Numbered from the stretch's first letter, positions 30,104 to 38,951 are shown. The stretch is 64,000 nucleotides of DNA from Listeria floridensis FSL S10-1187 (GCF_000525875.1 NZ_AODF01000026.1:1-64000), one strand, 5' to 3'. Numbers and translations: made by a program. Notes: generated by a model from the sequence alone, not told the origin.

Positions 30104-30874
30104 TTATTCATTTTCGCCTTGATAAGTTAAGATTTCCGGTCCGTTTTTTGTGATCGCAATCGTGTGCTCGTATTGTGCAGAAAGTGAACCATCAACGGTT
30201 CTTGCTGTCCACCCGTTGTCATCCATTTTCGCTTTCCAGCCGCCGATGTTGACCATTGGTTCAATTGTGATCACCATGCCTTCTTTAAGACGCGGTCCCT
30301 TGCCTGCTTCACCGTAATGCGGTACTTCAGGTTTTTCATGCAAAGTAGGTCCAATTCCATGACCGATAAATTCGCGAACTACACTCAAGTTTTCGCCCTC
30401 CACGTAGGTTTGAATTGCATGACCGATGTCGCCAATCCGGTTGCCGACTTGCGCCTGTTCAATACCGAGGTAGAGCGATTTGCGTGTTACTTCCATTAAG
30501 TGCTTCACTTCGTCAGAAACTTCGCCTACTGCATAGGTCCATGCTGAGTCTGCAAGCGCTCCGTGATAATTTACTACCATATCAACTGTGATAATATCTC
30601 CGCTTTTCAGTTCTTGTTTGCGCGGAAATCCGTGACAAATTTCATCATTTATACTTGCACAAGTCGCATATTCGTAGCCTTCAAAACCTTTTTGTTCTGG
30701 AGTTGCGCCTTGACTGCGTAAATATTTATCTGTGAAAACTTCAATATCCCAACTCGTAATGCCGGGTTTAATCATTTTTGCAATTTCTTTATGTGTATCA
30801 ACTAAAATTTCGCCTGCTCTTTTCATTTCATCAATTTCGCGGCGTGATTTAAGTGTTATCATTTCGTTCTTCAT
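30104..30874 (-). CDS. map: Methionine aminopeptidase, type I
   Basis: A 256-aa metalloprotease removing the initiator Met from nascent proteins. The pita-bread fold ligands are seen: two Asp in IITVDMVVNYHGALADSAWTY, His in FIGHGIGPTLHEKPEVPHYG, Glu in MVITIEPMV and Glu in YEHTIAI. The N-terminus TLKSRREIDEMKRAGEI is typical. Start at the first ATG (30874) or the fifth codon Met; the ribosome site AGGAGAGG favours neither clearly. Probably monocistronic. Confidence 0.9.
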   Translation of the reverse strand: MKNEMITLKSRREIDEMKRAGEILVDTHKEIAKMIKPGITSWDIEVFTDKYLRSQGATPEQKGFEGYEYATCASINDEICHGFPRKQELKSGDIITVDMVVNYHGALADSAWTYAVGEVSDEVKHLMEVTRKSLYLGIEQAQVGNRIGDIGHAIQTYVEGENLSVVREFIGHGIGPTLHEKPEVPHYGEAGKGPRLKEGMVITIEPMVNIGGWKAKMDDNGWTARTVDGSLSAQYEHTIAITKNGPEILTYQGENE

Positions 30875-30932
30875 CCTCTCCTCGAAAATCCACTATCCTT
30901 AATTATAACGCTAGACGGTTAGAAAAGAAAGT

Positions 30933-30976
30933 ATTCTGCAAAAAAAGGTTGCAGAATCTCACGAGACATTTATAAT
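30933..30976 (+). promoter_or_regulatory. Flavodoxin promoter overlapped by an 8-bp inverted repeat
   Basis: -35 TTGCAG (30949-30954), 16-bp spacer and -10 TATAAT (30971-30976). A perfect inverted repeat ATTCTGCA (30933-30940) and TGCAGAAT (30950-30957) covers the -35, suggesting an operator. No regulator is assigned. Confidence 0.55.
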
Positions 30977-31060
30977 AGAAGTATTAGTGAATCCAAGTTG
31001 ATAAGTTATCCATTTTGAATAGCTTTTTCACAAAAATCTTCAGAAAATGGTGGTATACAA

Positions 31061-31513
31061 ATGGCAAAAGTGATGATTGTTTACGCAAGCATGACGGGAA
31101 ATACACAAGAAATCGCTGACATTCTTGGTGAAGAACTCGAAAAATACGATATCGAAGTTGAAATTGAGGAATGTATTAATGTTGAACCGGAGGAACTGCT
31201 TGACTATGATGGCGCGCTAATTGGTGGCTATACGTATGATGATGGTCAACTTCCAGATGAGTTCGTTGATTTCTATGAAGACATGGCAGATGTTGATTTT
31301 TCCGGAAAAGTTTGTGCTTCTTTCGGTTCTGGCGACACATTCTATGATGAATTCTGCTTAACGGTTGATCTCGTTGAAACACGTCTAAAAGAGCAAGGCG
31401 CAACGGTTCCGGTTGAGGGACTAAAAGTTGACCTTGATCCAGATGAAGACGATGTGGAACGCGCAGAAGTTTACGCAAAGAAATATGTCGATGTACTGCT
31501 TGCAAATGAATAA
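31061..31513 (+). CDS. Flavodoxin
   Basis: A 150-aa acidic FMN protein serving as a low-potential electron carrier. The phosphate-binding loop is YASMTGNTQEIA (residues 8-19); the isoalloxazine-binding loops are GGYTYDDGQLP and SFGSGDTFYDEFC. Length is standard for short-chain flavodoxins. No redox partner is adjacent. Promoter with a possible operator lies upstream; a terminator follows. Confidence 0.9.
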   Translation: MAKVMIVYASMTGNTQEIADILGEELEKYDIEVEIEECINVEPEELLDYDGALIGGYTYDDGQLPDEFVDFYEDMADVDFSGKVCASFGSGDTFYDEFCLTVDLVETRLKEQGATVPVEGLKVDLDPDEDDVERAEVYAKKYVDVLLANE

Positions 31514-31520
31514 AGCCAAA

Positions 31521-31549
31521 AAACCAGGTGCCAAGGCGCCTGTTTTTTT
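31521..31549 (+). terminator. Terminator of the flavodoxin gene
   Basis: Stem CAGGTGCC / GGCGCCTG around AA, with a T7 tract downstream and an A6 tract upstream. Confidence 0.8.
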
Positions 31550-31608
31550 ATGTAAAACGCAGTTGATGAAATTTCAGCATTTCAAGTAAACAATGCGAAT
31601 GTCTGATT

Positions 31609-31959
31609 TCACTTTTGCTTTCGTGGAATAAAGACAAACAATGCCAAAATGCTACATACGGTGCACGCTACTGGTCGAAGGAACATCCACGATGCATAAA
31701 CCGGCTCCATGAAAAAGCCGCTAAAGGCAAGCAATCCCCATAACACAACAGCAATGACGCTTAAGTTCCGATTGTTTTTCCCGAAGAAATACAGCACACT
31801 CGCGATAATCATTCCAGGCGTAATAATATAACCGAAGACTTCCATCGCCCGGTCGGAAATGTTAAATATGTTGATTTGTACGGTATCCGCAATGGTAAAT
31901 TGATTGGCCAAGCCTACAATGGCAATGACTACGGATAATAAGCTGATAAATATTCTCAT
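31609..31959 (-). CDS. Hypothetical four-helix membrane protein
   Basis: A 116-aa protein with four predicted membrane helices (about residues 3-22, 43-62, 66-84 and 92-110) and a basic tail PRKQK. I do not recognise a family. The ribosome site is poor (GGGATGAATT before the ATG). It is a stand-alone gene between flavodoxin and the aminopeptidase and points away from the latter. Confidence 0.6.
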   Translation of the reverse strand: MRIFISLLSVVIAIVGLANQFTIADTVQINIFNISDRAMEVFGYIITPGMIIASVLYFFGKNNRNLSVIAVVLWGLLAFSGFFMEPVYASWMFLRPVACTVCSILALFVFIPRKQK

Positions 31960-32192
31960 AATTCATCCCATTCCGTTTTCTTTTCATTATACCAAAAATT
32001 TGGTCCAGAGGGATACAGATTTACTAGGGGGACTTGGAAATCCTAAGCGGATATGTTGTCGCTCTTTTCAGCAAAAGGTGAAAACTTCTTAGCCTGTGTC
32101 AGAATTTATCGAAATCGCTTGCACTGGCGTTGCTTTCCTGTTCGTTTTGAGATACTATTATTTTATGATCTTTCAAAGAGAGGTGTGACGTT

Positions 32193-33425
32193 ATGTCATC
32201 ATTTAATGAAAAATTGGAAAAATACGCTGAACTTATCGTGAAAACGGGTGTAAATGTTCAGCCTGATCAAAAAGTTGTGATTAATTCAAGTATTGAATCT
32301 GCCCCGCTTGCGCGGTTAATCACGAAATACGCATTTTTAGCGAAAGCTAGCGATGTGATTATCAACTGGAGCGATGAAGCTGTTACGCTTGAACGCTATA
32401 AGGGCGCTCCGTTAAAAACGTTTGAAACAGCTCCTCGGCACCGTGTCGCTGAACGAACAGAGCTTGCTAAGGAAGGCGCTTGTTTTATTTCTATCGTTTC
32501 TGAGGACCCAGACCTGTTAAAAGGTGTGGATGGCGAAAAGATTTCTGCTGGGCAAAAAGCAATGGGCGCCGCTCTTGTCGAGTTCCGCGAAATCATGATG
32601 GCGAACATTGTGAGCTGGACTGTTGTTGCGGCTGCATCAAGTGGCTGGGCTCAAAAGGTATTCCCTGATCTTCCGGAAGCAGAACAAGTTCCGAAACTTT
32701 GGGAAACGATTTTTGAAACAACTCGAATTAATACTGAAAACCCGATTGCAGCTTGGAAAGCGCATGATGATACACTAAACGCGAAAGCTACTTCATTAAA
32801 CGAAAAACAATTTAAGACGCTACATTATACAGCTCCGGGAACAGATCTTTATATCGGATTACCGAAAGATCACCTTTGGGTCGGAGCGGGCAGTTACAAT
32901 GAAAAGGGACATGAATTTATGGCGAATATGCCAACGGAAGAAGTTTTCTGCTGTGCTGAAAAGACAAGCGTAAACGGCTATGTTTCTAGCACAAAACCGC
33001 TTAGCTATGCAGGAAACATTATTGATAATTTCACACTGACATTTAAGGACGGTAAAATTGTCAAAGTCGAAGCTGAGAAAGGTCAAGCGATCTTAGAAGA
33101 TTTGGTTTCAACAGACGAAGGTTCTCACTATTTAGGTGAGGTTGCGCTCGTTCCTGATCCATCGCCAATTTCGCAAAGCGGCATTCTCTTCTATAATACG
33201 CTGTTTGACGAAAATGCTTCAAATCACTTGGCAATCGGAAGTGCTTATGCTTTCAATATTAAAGGCGGAGAAAACATGTCGCGTAAAGAGCTTGATGCGC
33301 GCGGTGTGAATACAAGTCTTGTACACGTTGATTTCATGATCGGGTCTAGTGAGATGGATATCGACGGTGTGACTGAAAGCGGTGAAACTATCCCTGTCTT
33401 CCGCGGCGGCGACTGGGCCTTCTAA
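32193..33425 (+). CDS. pepS: Aminopeptidase of family M29 (PepS/AmpS/thermophilic type)
   Basis: A 410-aa zinc or cobalt peptidase releasing N-terminal residues from peptides in the cytoplasm. M29 features are visible: the N-terminal TGVNVQPDQKVVI, KLWETIFETTRI, GLPKDHLWVGA and the metal-site C-terminus SHYLGEVALVP, LGIGSAYAFN-like LAIGSAYAFNIKGG, and LVHVDFMIGSSEMDIDG with the His and Asp ligands. ATG with AGAGAGGTGTGACGTT upstream. Monocistronic, followed by an MFS gene 80 bp later. Confidence 0.9.
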   Translation: MSSFNEKLEKYAELIVKTGVNVQPDQKVVINSSIESAPLARLITKYAFLAKASDVIINWSDEAVTLERYKGAPLKTFETAPRHRVAERTELAKEGACFISIVSEDPDLLKGVDGEKISAGQKAMGAALVEFREIMMANIVSWTVVAAASSGWAQKVFPDLPEAEQVPKLWETIFETTRINTENPIAAWKAHDDTLNAKATSLNEKQFKTLHYTAPGTDLYIGLPKDHLWVGAGSYNEKGHEFMANMPTEEVFCCAEKTSVNGYVSSTKPLSYAGNIIDNFTLTFKDGKIVKVEAEKGQAILEDLVSTDEGSHYLGEVALVPDPSPISQSGILFYNTLFDENASNHLAIGSAYAFNIKGGENMSRKELDARGVNTSLVHVDFMIGSSEMDIDGVTESGETIPVFRGGDWAF

Positions 33426-33507
33426 TTCTTTTTCTTTGTACATATGCCGATTCGTTTCTTTTCATAAAAGAGAAACTTGAAAACTCGAATCGAAAGAAGG
33501 TATATGG

Positions 33508-34770
33508 ATGAAATTTAAAGATTGGGATATAAATTTAAAAGTGCGTTTATTTGGGGAAGCACTGCTTGATATTTCTTTTTGGACGGTCTTTCCCTTCTTA
33601 ACGCTTTATTTTTCTGATTCGCTTGGACGCACGCTGACTAGTATGCTTCTAATCGTCTCACAAATTTTAGCAGTGATTACAGGACTCCTCGGCGGCTATT
33701 TTGCGGATACGTATGGCAGAAAGCGGATGATGAGTATTTCTGTAATTGGTGAAGGCATCGGCTTTTTGATTTTCGCACTTGGCGCAACTCATTGGGTCGA
33801 CTCCCCTTACCTCTCGTTTTTCGGCTTTACACTTGCGAGTATCTTTATGTCGTTTTATCAACCTGCAAGTCAGGCGATGATCGCAGATGTGGTCGATCCT
33901 CGCTACCGGAGTCATGTCTATTCAATTTTTTATATGATGATCAATGTAGCCGTTGTTATCGGACCGATTCTTGGCTCGATTGTCTTCCATGACTTTACGG
34001 TTGAGACATTGCTTGCCATTGCCTTTTTTGACCTCGTTTTATTGTTCTTACTGCAAAAATTCGGTCATGAAACGGCTCCGCTTGCTCTAAATCCTGAGCT
34101 TCGCAAAGCGCAAAGCGACAAATCGCTTGCAACTGTTCTTTTAGAGCAAATTAAAAATTATAAATTGATTTTTAAAGATAAGATTTTTTTCCTTTATATT
34201 TTAGCAGGTGTGATCATTGCACAAGCGACGATGCAGCTTGATTTGCTATTCCCGCTTTTTATTAAAGAAGTGATTGGTGAATCGACACTTTTTGGAATCA
34301 CTCTTTCCGGCGAACGACTTTTTGGAATCGTGGTTTCAATCAATGGATTTTTCGTTGCGGCTTTGACTGTCATTGTTTCGCGCCTTATGAGCCGTTATCG
34401 TGAAAAGCTCGTCTTTATGAATTCTTCTTTTCTTTACGGCGTAGCTCTCTTCTTGTTCGCTGCTGTTGCCACTCCGTGGGGAGCGATTATTGCTATCATC
34501 TTGTACAGCTTTGCCGAACTGATGACAGTTGGAATTCAACAAAATTTCGTTTCAAAATTGGCGCCTGAGGATAAACGGGCAATGTATTTTTCAGCAGCTG
34601 GTCTTCGGTATACGCTTGGAAAAGTCATCGCTCCGTTTGCCATCACCATCTCGGCATTCATCGGCTATTTCTTTACGTTTATCATTATCGCCGTGCTTGC
34701 TGTTATTAGTGGAATTATTTACTACGTAATGTACAGCCAATATGAAAGAAGTTCGCGAGCACTCAAGTAA
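33508..34770 (+). CDS. MFS transporter (drug-efflux-like)
   Basis: A 420-aa carrier with 12 predicted helices. The loop 2-3 signature GLLGGYFADTYGRKRMM and YQPASQAMIADVVDPRYRSHVYSIFYMMINVAVVIGPILGS in helices 4-5 (motif-C-like) place it with major facilitator efflux pumps of the YttB/multidrug type. Substrate unknown. ATG with GAAAGAAGG upstream; the stop lies within the terminator stem. Confidence 0.85.
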   Translation: MKFKDWDINLKVRLFGEALLDISFWTVFPFLTLYFSDSLGRTLTSMLLIVSQILAVITGLLGGYFADTYGRKRMMSISVIGEGIGFLIFALGATHWVDSPYLSFFGFTLASIFMSFYQPASQAMIADVVDPRYRSHVYSIFYMMINVAVVIGPILGSIVFHDFTVETLLAIAFFDLVLLFLLQKFGHETAPLALNPELRKAQSDKSLATVLLEQIKNYKLIFKDKIFFLYILAGVIIAQATMQLDLLFPLFIKEVIGESTLFGITLSGERLFGIVVSINGFFVAALTVIVSRLMSRYREKLVFMNSSFLYGVALFLFAAVATPWGAIIAIILYSFAELMTVGIQQNFVSKLAPEDKRAMYFSAAGLRYTLGKVIAPFAITISAFIGYFFTFIIIAVLAVISGIIYYVMYSQYERSSRALK

Positions 34771-34790
34771 AAAGAGTGCTCGTTTTTTTG
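34757..34790 (+). terminator. Terminator of the MFS gene
   Basis: Stem GAGCACTC / GAGTGCTC with a nine-base loop and a T7 tract. The left arm covers the stop codon of the transporter. Confidence 0.87.
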
Positions 34791-34915
34791 TTTATTTAAC
34801 AATTTCGTATCATTTTATTACTTTTCGTTTAGCTAAAAAGATGATAGGGAAAAGACACTAGGACGAATTTTTTAAACTGAAAAAAAATGTTAGAGTTAGA
34901 AAGTTAGGTGTATAA

Positions 34916-35911
34916 ATGTTTGGGACAACTACTATTGGTATTGATTTAGGAACGGCGAACATCCTGGTGTATAACAAAGAAAAAGGTATTATTTTAGATG
35001 AACCTTCTGTTGTTGCTGTAGATACGCGCACGAAGGAAGTTATTGCTTTCGGGCATGAGGCAAAAGAAATGACTGGGAAAACTCCTGCTAATATCGCCGT
35101 AATTCGGCCAATGCGCGAAGGGGTAATTGCTGATTTTGATGTCACAAGTGGATTACTGCAGCACATTATGAGGCGAATCAGTGCGAAAGAAAGTCAACTG
35201 CGCAAACCCAATGTCATTGTTTCGACACCGAGCGGAGCAACCTCTGTTGAACGTCGAGCGATTCATGATGCAGTACAAGCTATCGGCGCAAAATCGGTTG
35301 TTTTAATGGAAGAACCTGTTGCAGCGGCAATCGGAGCTGATTTGCCGGTTGAAGAACCCGTTGCGAATACGATTGTTGATATCGGCGGCGGCACGACTGA
35401 GATTGCTATTATCTCATATGGCGGGATTGTATCGAGCACTTCGATTCGAACTGGCGGAGATCATATTGACGAAGAAATCATCAATTATATTCGCAAGCAG
35501 TATAATTTGTTAATCGGAGAGGCAACGGCTGAACGCGTTAAAAAAGAGCTTGCTTATGCACCGATTCCACATGAGGAAATTCGCACGGAAATCCGTGGAC
35601 GCGATCTTGTCACGGGGCTTCCGGAAACAATTACCATTACATCAAGTGAAATCCAAAGTGCGATTGAAGAGTTGCTTGAACGCGTACTTGAGGCCATTCG
35701 GATGACACTCGAAAAATGTCCAGCTGAGTTAAGCGGAGATATTGTTGACCGTGGTATTGTGATAACAGGTGGCGGATCACTGATCAAAGGCTTCCAGGAG
35801 TGGCTTGTGAGCAAGATTGACGTTCCGGTACATATGGCACCAAATCCACTAGAATCCGTTGCAATCGGCACAGGAAAATCGCTCGGCTACATTAAAGCAA
35901 TGACAAAATGA
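34916..35911 (+). CDS. mreBH: Rod-shape determining actin homologue, MreB/MreBH family
   Basis: A 331-aa bacterial actin that guides cell-wall synthesis along the cylinder. Phosphate-1 loop [18 protein letters not shown] at the start, VVSTPSG-type [16 protein letters not shown], phosphate-2 [16 protein letters not shown], and the adenosine motif [18 protein letters not shown]. It is one of several MreB paralogues of Firmicutes; its position outside the mreCD cluster favours MreBH or Mbl rather than MreB itself. GTTAGGTG ribosome region upstream, terminator downstream. Confidence 0.87.
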   Translation: MFGTTTIGIDLGTANILVYNKEKGIILDEPSVVAVDTRTKEVIAFGHEAKEMTGKTPANIAVIRPMREGVIADFDVTSGLLQHIMRRISAKESQLRKPNVIVSTPSGATSVERRAIHDAVQAIGAKSVVLMEEPVAAAIGADLPVEEPVANTIVDIGGGTTEIAIISYGGIVSSTSIRTGGDHIDEEIINYIRKQYNLLIGEATAERVKKELAYAPIPHEEIRTEIRGRDLVTGLPETITITSSEIQSAIEELLERVLEAIRMTLEKCPAELSGDIVDRGIVITGGGSLIKGFQEWLVSKIDVPVHMAPNPLESVAIGTGKSLGYIKAMTK

Positions 35912-35917
35912 AGAAAT

Positions 35918-35947
35918 TGAGCCTGCCAGCCTAGTGTTGGTGGGCTT
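35918..35947 (+). terminator. Terminator of mreBH
   Basis: Imperfect stem AGCCTGCCAGCC / TGGTGGGCT followed by TTTTCT; on the plus strand just after the stop codon. Confidence 0.65.
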
Positions 35948-36023
35948 TTCTCTTGTAAAAATTGAAGGTTTTTGCTAGACTAATTTTGTTGGGCTTCTTT
36001 CTGAAAGCCTCCCTAACAAACTT

Positions 36024-36095
36024 GTCCCCTTAGTAAAAAGGATATTACAAGACCCTCCTAAGGTTTAGTTGCAGGTTCGATTCCTGCAGGGGACG
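36024..36095 (+). tRNA. tRNA-Arg (anticodon CCU)
   Basis: A full cloverleaf is visible. Acceptor GTCCCCT pairs with AGGGGAC, D-arm GTAA/TTAC, anticodon stem AGACC/GGTTT with loop CTCCTAA (anticodon CCT), and T-arm GCAGG TTCGATT CCTGC. The discriminator is G and CCA is not encoded. tRNA-Arg genes are known integration sites in Listeria (phage PSA uses one), and an accessory segment begins right after this gene. Confidence 0.95.
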
Positions 36096-36126
36096 TTATA
36101 TAGCATACAATAAAGTGTTGTTTAAG

Positions 36127-36161
36127 AACGAGTTTCGCATGTTAGCGAAGCTTGTTTTTTT
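36127..36161 (+). terminator. Terminator of tRNA-Arg
   Basis: Stem AACGAGTTTCGC / GCGAAGCTTGTT (two G-T or mismatch positions) with a T7 tract. The remaining bases to 36370 are AT-rich; I see no gene and no second copy of the tRNA 3' end there. Confidence 0.75.
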
Positions 36162-36370
36162 GTTTTGTAAGCTGAAATGTTCGATGACACTAAGCATTTT
36201 ATAATACAAACAATCGCCTTTTCGAATGGTAGGTAAATAGATATAAAAAACCTTATCTAAAATGAGGGGTTGTCGTTTCGTTTAGCAAAATACACGTGCG
36301 GAACTCTAACTAAGTGTTTTTTATCCAAGTATTAAAAATTGATAATGTGTGGGAATACCGTCCTCGCAAA

Positions 36371-36413
36371 AAACAAACGGCAAAAGCCTAAGCTCATGCC
36401 GTTTTGTTTTAAT
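36371..36413. terminator. Terminator downstream of toxin/immunity pair
   Basis: Stem AAAACAAACGGCA / TGCCGTTTTGTTTT around a 14-base loop. It follows the immunity-candidate gene on the minus strand, whose stop lies in the stem. Confidence 0.8.
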
Positions 36414-36659
36414 TGTTTAATATCTTTTCTAGTCGTGTCCTTTCAATGAAATCCAATAGAGCATCTGACTCATTATCATATTTAGCTACCGATGTATCTA
36501 CAATTGCTGCTCTTTCGTCCGCAGCAGCAACAAACCATTTGTTAAATTCTTCGTAGATCACTATATCACCTGGTTGTATGGAGCCTTCACCAAACCAGTT
36601 ATATTGTTTAATTTTTTTCGTCCTGCAAGATTTTTTTTTGCTTCATCTTTCGTCATCAT
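36409..36659 (-). CDS. Candidate immunity protein for the TNT toxin, frame broken
   Basis: Starting at MMTKDEAKK behind GAGGAG, the given sequence runs out of frame, but deleting one base in each of two runs (T9 36631-36639, T7 36612-36618) yields about 80 aa: KKILQDEKIKQYNWFGEGS, then QPGDIVIYEEFNKWFVAAAD and DALLDFIERTRLEKILNN. It is small, acidic and lies immediately downstream of the toxin gene in the same direction, the standard place for immunity genes of polymorphic toxins. The family is not recognised; the role is inferred from position. Confidence 0.55.
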
Positions 36660-36668
36660 CTGCACTCC

Positions 36669-38465
36669 TCAATGTATTTTTTTAAGTAGCCCAAGTCCTT
36701 CTAACTGTTCCACGGAAAGGGGCAATTTAATCTGTAATCCCCCACCAGAAGAATCAAAGCCTGGTGCAATCTTTCCAATCTCTGCTTGGAGTTTTGAATA
36801 ATCTCCTTGCATATATTTTTTTACAGTCGCTTCTACTTTAGTTTTAAGCTCTTGGTTTGTACAGTTATCGATATAGGATTTTACGTTAGAAAAATCCCCT
36901 ACCACCTCATATTGATGATATTTTGAACTATCTTCTAAGAAGGGGAGCGATCGTTCATCATATGAATATTTTACTCCATTTTTAACCGGAGAAGTGTATG
37001 TACCATCCGCTGGTCCATAACGATCAAGCACATCTTTTATTCGAGGTACATGTTTTTCTTTCATTATCTTACCATCTATCGTCGTCATATAACCACCATT
37101 AGGAACCTGTTTCCAATCTATTCTCCCTTCTGAAGAAAGAACATTTGAACTTTTAGGTATTTGAATATCTTCCGGCCACTGTCCAGTTTCTTTGAATCTT
37201 TTTGCTAAGTCAGCCTCTATATTTTCTAGATATTTTATAAGTTCATCGATATTACATTTTGCTTGCTTAAATAGCTGAGAATCATAAATTCTTCCATCCT
37301 TGCTTCCACCAAGATTCAAGTCAAATTCCTGCATCACTTTCTTCAGTACCTTTTGGCTGTTTCCATTCACCGGAACAGCTCCAACACCTGGCACCGCGAG
37401 TTGTCCACGTGGCGGAAGATTCAAGCTATCACCTAGACGGTTGAGCTCTTTCTTAACCACTGTCTTACCTGTATGTACCGGTTCTTTTAAAGCCGCTTTT
37501 AGTCCTCTTATTCGCGTAAGCGCCATTTTGTTCCCTTGCACGACAAGATCGTTCACATTTTTCAATGGCGGACGCATCAGTCGTTCCAGCGCTGAACCTG
37601 TTGGAAGCCCCTTGATTCCGGCAGAAAAAGCCTTCACTGCTGGAAGCATATCCGCAACGGATAACGCCCCTCTCATCGCTCGTTCGGAAGTCTCAAGCTC
37701 TCTGCCACTTACCCAGTCTTTTCCCGAAATTGCCGTACCAAGCTCCAAACTGCCATACGCCGCCCCGATCGCCAGTCCGGCAGGCGGACAGAAAAGCGCA
37801 ACCCCAACAATGCCCACGGTCACGATGACATTCACCCAAAACTCTTTCTTCTGCTGTTCGTCCTTGATCGACGTATACGCAAACGCTCGCGTGTTCAGCA
37901 TCGCCGCTCGAAAATCGTTCTCTGAAACCGTCTCATCCGGATTCAACTTCTTCCATTCCTGAAACTGGTTTTTCAACTCGTCTGCATAAAAATTACTCCC
38001 ACTAAACAAGTCATCCATGGTCACTTCTGTTTTCGGCACTTCCCGCTGTTCCTGCGTATAGCTATTCACAAAAACTGTTTCCGTCTTCGTCGCCCCAATC
38101 CGATTCGTCGTGGTAAACTTGGAGGCATCCAAGTTCCGCATGCCTTCCACAAATCGATCTAGATCTTCAAAAAACGGCTGATCAATTTTGGTATGAACAA
38201 GTTCACCCACCCGCCCAGAAAACCGATGAAGCACCTCAAAATCTTCAAACACGGATTGAAGCTCTTTTTCTGAACTCGTATGACGGAATGAAATCGCCCC
38301 ATCACAATCCAAATCGCGAATCATTTCCTCGACATCGTCCAAGTTCTCGGACGCTTTCTTTAGCTCATCAATGGCCCCTTTTCCCCAAACGCCTTTCCCG
38401 ATTAAGTTCCCGATACTCTCATGCGCACGGTCAAAATCATCTTCCTTGTACTCAACATCTTTCAT
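36669..38465 (-). CDS. T7SS-type polymorphic toxin with C-terminal TNT (NAD+ glycohydrolase) domain
   Basis: About 598 aa. The helical N-terminus (residues 1-140, MKDVEYKEDDFDRAHESI) resembles WXG/LXG-type secretion modules. Hydrophobic VIVTVGIVGVALFCPPAGLAIGAAYG is followed by a pre-toxin TG-like segment (SGKDWVSGRELETSERAMRGA). The last 110 residues match the tuberculosis necrotizing toxin pattern: LDRYGPADGTYTSPVKNG, YDERSLPFL, YHQYEVVGD, PGFDSSGGGLQIKLPLSVEQL and GLLKKI. TNT domains degrade NAD+ in rival or host cells. No T7 secretion genes are in the window, so export must rely on a system elsewhere. Start ATG 38465 with AGAGGTGA; GTG three codons upstream is possible. Confidence 0.78.
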   Translation of the reverse strand: MKDVEYKEDDFDRAHESIGNLIGKGVWGKGAIDELKKASENLDDVEEMIRDLDCDGAISFRHTSSEKELQSVFEDFEVLHRFSGRVGELVHTKIDQPFFEDLDRFVEGMRNLDASKFTTTNRIGATKTETVFVNSYTQEQREVPKTEVTMDDLFSGSNFYADELKNQFQEWKKLNPDETVSENDFRAAMLNTRAFAYTSIKDEQQKKEFWVNVIVTVGIVGVALFCPPAGLAIGAAYGSLELGTAISGKDWVSGRELETSERAMRGALSVADMLPAVKAFSAGIKGLPTGSALERLMRPPLKNVNDLVVQGNKMALTRIRGLKAALKEPVHTGKTVVKKELNRLGDSLNLPPRGQLAVPGVGAVPVNGNSQKVLKKVMQEFDLNLGGSKDGRIYDSQLFKQAKCNIDELIKYLENIEADLAKRFKETGQWPEDIQIPKSSNVLSSEGRIDWKQVPNGGYMTTIDGKIMKEKHVPRIKDVLDRYGPADGTYTSPVKNGVKYSYDERSLPFLEDSSKYHQYEVVGDFSNVKSYIDNCTNQELKTKVEATVKKYMQGDYSKLQAEIGKIAPGFDSSGGGLQIKLPLSVEQLEGLGLLKKIH

Positions 38466-38579
38466 GCTGTACACTCACCTCTTTGTTGTATTCTAGTTGT
38501 ACGTTTCCAGTGTAACATACGACGCGGGATATACATGTGACTATTTGATGAAATCGTCTAGTAACAAGACAAAAATGGC

Positions 38580-38760
38580 ATAAAAAATAACCCCATCCAT
38601 TCGGACAAGGTCAACTCATAATCCGTTACTAAATCTCGAAGAGTACAAAAACCTCAAAATAAACGTCTTTAGATTAAAGTCTCGCTCTATAGCAGTATTT
38701 TAGCAGGAAATCAGATTTCTGTCTTTTATACTAATCAGATGTTTACTGCCAAAGTAACGA
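38580..38760 (-). ncRNA. Inverted CRISPR leader-repeat unit with promoter and terminator (putative small RNA)
   Basis: On the minus strand this copies the promoter and leader of the CRISPR array at 40045-40141 in inverted orientation. It has -35 AAGACA (38720-38725), 17-bp spacer and extended -10 TGCTAAAAT (38697-38705), then a leader with a 37-nt block identical to the array that crosses into the repeat. One repeat-like unit (38617-38652) keeps 14 nt perfectly, then AGATTTAGTA, and diverges in its last ten bases. It ends in a hairpin ACCTTGTCC/GGATGGGGT (38590-38611) with TATTTTTTA. The predicted RNA is about 110 nt. On the plus strand the same bases read as an anti-repeat with a 2x2 internal bulge and a weak hairpin near 38704-38722. 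Transcription is inferred. Confidence 0.6.
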
Positions 38761-38920
38761 TGCCTACAATTGTAACGAGTACCAACGCTTACTCGTTTTC
38801 ATACCAATCATTTCGCTGTTTTCTCCATTTTTCAAAGCAAGCACATCTGAATAGAAACTAATTCATCCAAGTCCTCGCTCTTTTTTACAAAAAAAGCTAC
38901 GGTCTTTTTCTCAGAAAGTC

Positions 38921-38951
38921 TTGACGCTTCCTTTAGGGAAGCGCTTATAAT
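38921..38951 (+). promoter_or_regulatory. MerR-type promoter with 19-bp spacer and dyad
   Basis: -35 TTGACG (38921-38926), 19-bp spacer, -10 TATAAT (38946-38951). The spacer region carries the dyad CGCTTCC / GGAAGCG. This is the expected autoregulated promoter of the MerR gene starting at 38989. The rest of the interval 38761-38920 holds no gene I can support. Confidence 0.82.

Noticed and set aside
36096-36370. attR-like duplication of the tRNA-Arg 3' end
   Set aside because: I searched the following few hundred bases for the T-arm and acceptor sequence and saw no second copy.
37300-37962. 220-codon plus-strand frame opposite the TNT toxin gene
   Set aside because: Antisense shadow; Ser/Phe/Pro-rich composition typical of reverse-frame reading, no start signals.
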